Of a stretch of DNA of 58,921 nt, positions 56,965 through 58,921 are shown piece after piece. Under the pieces are notes generated by a model, which was not told where the DNA came from, did not search any database, and saw nothing but the letters and a program-made list of their open reading frames with translations. Position numbers and translations under genes: made by a program. Source of the DNA: Scleroderma bovista (lineage: Eukaryota > Basidiomycota > Agaricomycetes > Boletales > Sclerodermataceae); the NCBI GenBank assembly GCA_037178675.1, contig JAYMGJ010000485.1:1-58921 (forward strand). The letters are read 5' to 3'. Every line of letters begins with the position of its first letter. Positions within the stretch are counted from its first letter, which is position 1.

Positions 56965-58921
56965 TTAATACTCAAATGCCCTGAAAAAGACACTATCAGT
57001 ATGGTGTCGAAGGGACGAAGGCCAACATTACTCACTCTTCATGAAGATAAATTCCCCCGACAGCATTCTTGCAACCGACATCGAGTGTTCTAACCACTTC
57101 GGAAACATCCTTGCCAAGAGTCCCAGGTCCACAGACACCAATAAATATGCCATTGCTCTTTTCACGGCGAGATTTCGTAGAGGCAACGATGAAACGATCG
57201 ACAGCTATTCCCAACTGGGGACGGCCAGGAGCTATGGTTATCTCAGGCGGCACATCTGAACAATTGGAGGGAGGCATTGGGCCACGAGTATAAAATATCC
57301 TGATCCTCGTACTGATGCTGGTGCGTGTGCCTTTTGCGACGAGATATCGAAAGAGAGCCATCAATGGTGAAATGCTTGCTAACGGCGACAGTCTGGTCAG
57401 TAAAAGCCTTCACCACAAGCACAGGAGCGATCGCACCTGAAGTGGGCACGCACCATACAACGTGGATCACCTGGACGCCGCAGTTTTCTTCACGCTGCAT
57501 GATGTCTAGTATTGTAGACAATGCAAACGTCACACCAGAGCCACCAACAATCAACATCACTGCTGAATGTTTTGAAATGACAGAATAACCAGTACCACCT
57601 TTCATTGATAGATCTTTGAGTACCGCATAACCACTCGAGGGTAGGAAACTTACCATATGGCCCCTCAACCATCATCCTGACTGTTTTACCAGCCATCAGG
57701 CCTCGCTCCCCACAACTCGACTGGTTGGCAACGCTAAATAATTTGCGCGTCCAAGGTCCTACTTTCTTGCATACAATGACTAGACCTTGCTTAGACCCAG
57801 GTATAGAAGAGATTGTAAACGGGTGTGCTTCCAGGGCACCCCATAGACCCATTCCGGTGGAAAGGACTCGTAAGCGGACATGCTGGCCTGCACGCCAACC
57901 TTGGTTGATTGTTGGAATTTCAATGCAAGTTAATCCCAACTCAGGGATAACCCTGATGTTGGCAGTGGTGACTCGAGTCTTGAGTAAGCGGGTGAGACGA
58001 TCGACACCATACAAAGCAACGGCTACCAGAACATAGGGACGAGAAGCGGGAGCATGTTTGGACAACTGTAGGTGCAATTAAAACGGTGAAATAAAAACAT
58101 GAGAACCAAACACCCACCGCAACTAGGAATATAACAGACCCCACGACGTGGGTTGTATAGAAGAACCTGTGGGCAACACGCCTAATAGGCTGGATCGAAA
58201 GAAGCCCTTGTAGCGACAGGGTGGTAAATGTTACCAGGCCCCAACGGACGAAATTGAGAGAAATCTTCTCAGGCCACGTATTCGCCACGCTCCATCTAAA
58301 TACTAATTTGGCAAAGGGACCAGGCATAAACTCATCAGTTACTACATAGATGAGTTGTAATTCTAGACTCACTAAAACCAAACGCATGGAGCAATGAAGC
58401 GATGAACATCCAGCGCCCGACTAGGCGATGTATATACTGAAGCTGTCATCAAGACCAAGGAATATCATTAATAAGTCCATAGAGAACACGGGGTAAAAGG
58501 GTACCTTTTCATAGCCAAATCCAGCCAAATATCCAGGAATATTGTTTTTCATTGCAAAAGCATACAGGAAAGGTATCTGAGATGCGACAATCCAGCCGCC
58601 ACGCGATGAATGACTAAAGATTTGGCACCGGAAATTCAACGAAGTCAAGATTCCAGCAGAATAAATGGTCATCACGAGGACTTGTGCAACTGAAAGACGA
58701 TTGTTCACCCGACGAGTTAGTCCGGAAGATATGACATTTCTGAGTAGAAAGAGGAAAGATGCAGACTCCGGCTCCCTTCCTCCTCCTGGGCGAGTATTAA
58801 TATGAGGCAATATGACGTCCGTGGGGTGTTGATAGTGAATATCGTCAGAGCCACCCTTCTCCGAGTTTGCATGCTGGGTAGATTCCTCTTCGGATGTGAA
58901 AGAGAGTTTCGAGGTCAAACT
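56965..58921 (-). CDS. Ferric/cupric reductase transmembrane protein (5' end off the window)
   Basis: FRE-type flavocytochrome that moves electrons from NADPH through FAD and two hemes to reduce iron or copper outside the cell. The coding frame is open at the right edge, so the N-terminus is missing. The membrane part has heme-ligand histidine pairs in YIHRLVGRWMFIASLLHAFG and VAHRFFYTTHVVGSVIF. The FAD motif is HPFTISS, the NADPH pocket is VGGSGVTFALSTILD, and CGPGTLGKDVSE lies near the C-terminus. A GTGAGT donor at about 57034 and a TTTTTCAG acceptor near 56980 extend the end from HEE to HEEAFEY with stop 56965-56967, resembling the usual HEE-aromatic ending; without that intron the stop is 57032-57034. 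Several short introns are present and the gene looks intact. Confidence 0.88.

Overview
This is a gene-dense stretch of a fungal nuclear genome, most likely an Agaricomycotina basidiomycete. The evidence is many short (about 50-60 nt) GT-AG introns in nearly every gene, a fungal KRE6/SKN1-type glucan protein, SCH9-type and SPG1/TEM1-type regulators, a seven-helix membrane protein of a kind expanded in mushrooms, and small cysteine-rich secreted proteins. Species cannot be assigned. Coordinates come from reading frames and splice sites by eye. Where a total length is given, the exon lengths sum to a multiple of three.

Layout. 0.4-7.5 kb: a divergent cell-wall pair, KRE6/SKN1 (GH16, minus strand) and a GT2 chitin/cellulose synthase-like enzyme (plus strand). 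7.5-14.3 kb: gene-poor DNA with a perfect 64-bp palindrome, a small coiled-coil ORF and unassigned exons. 14.3-19.6 kb: three tRNA-Gly(GCC) genes around a GH95 alpha-L-fucosidase-like gene. 19.7-23.1 kb: two tandem GNAT acetyltransferase paralogues, the second fused in frame to an MSS4/DSS4 zinc domain. 23.7-24.9 kb: a seven-helix membrane protein. 25.6-33.4 kb: a decayed tandem segmental duplication carrying two copies of a small secreted cysteine-rich protein gene and a dead copy of the cdc6 3' end. One unit is interrupted by a roughly 2.1-kb element with terminal inverted repeats. 33.3-46.4 kb: a conserved housekeeping block, namely CDC6 with divergent SPG1/TEM1, SCH9 kinase with divergent eIF3 subunit L, a Cid1-like nucleotidyltransferase and a SYN8-like SNARE. 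46.6-50.2 kb: a class I glutamine amidotransferase, its broken partial copy and a decayed amino-acid permease. 50.4-58.9 kb: a CUE1-like ubiquitin-binding ER protein, mitochondrial uS4 with divergent gamma-tubulin complex protein 2, and a ferric reductase that runs off the right edge.

Functional reading. KRE6 and the GT2 enzyme share a 179-bp spacer and both concern wall polysaccharides. CDC6, SPG1 and GCP2 act in replication licensing, septation and spindle nucleation; SCH9 and eIF3L act in nutrient signalling and translation. The most unusual items are the GNAT-MSS4 fusion beside its unfused paralogue, the secreted-protein pair in which one copy has lost its stop codon, the insertion element whose empty site survives in the sister repeat, and the 64-bp palindrome.
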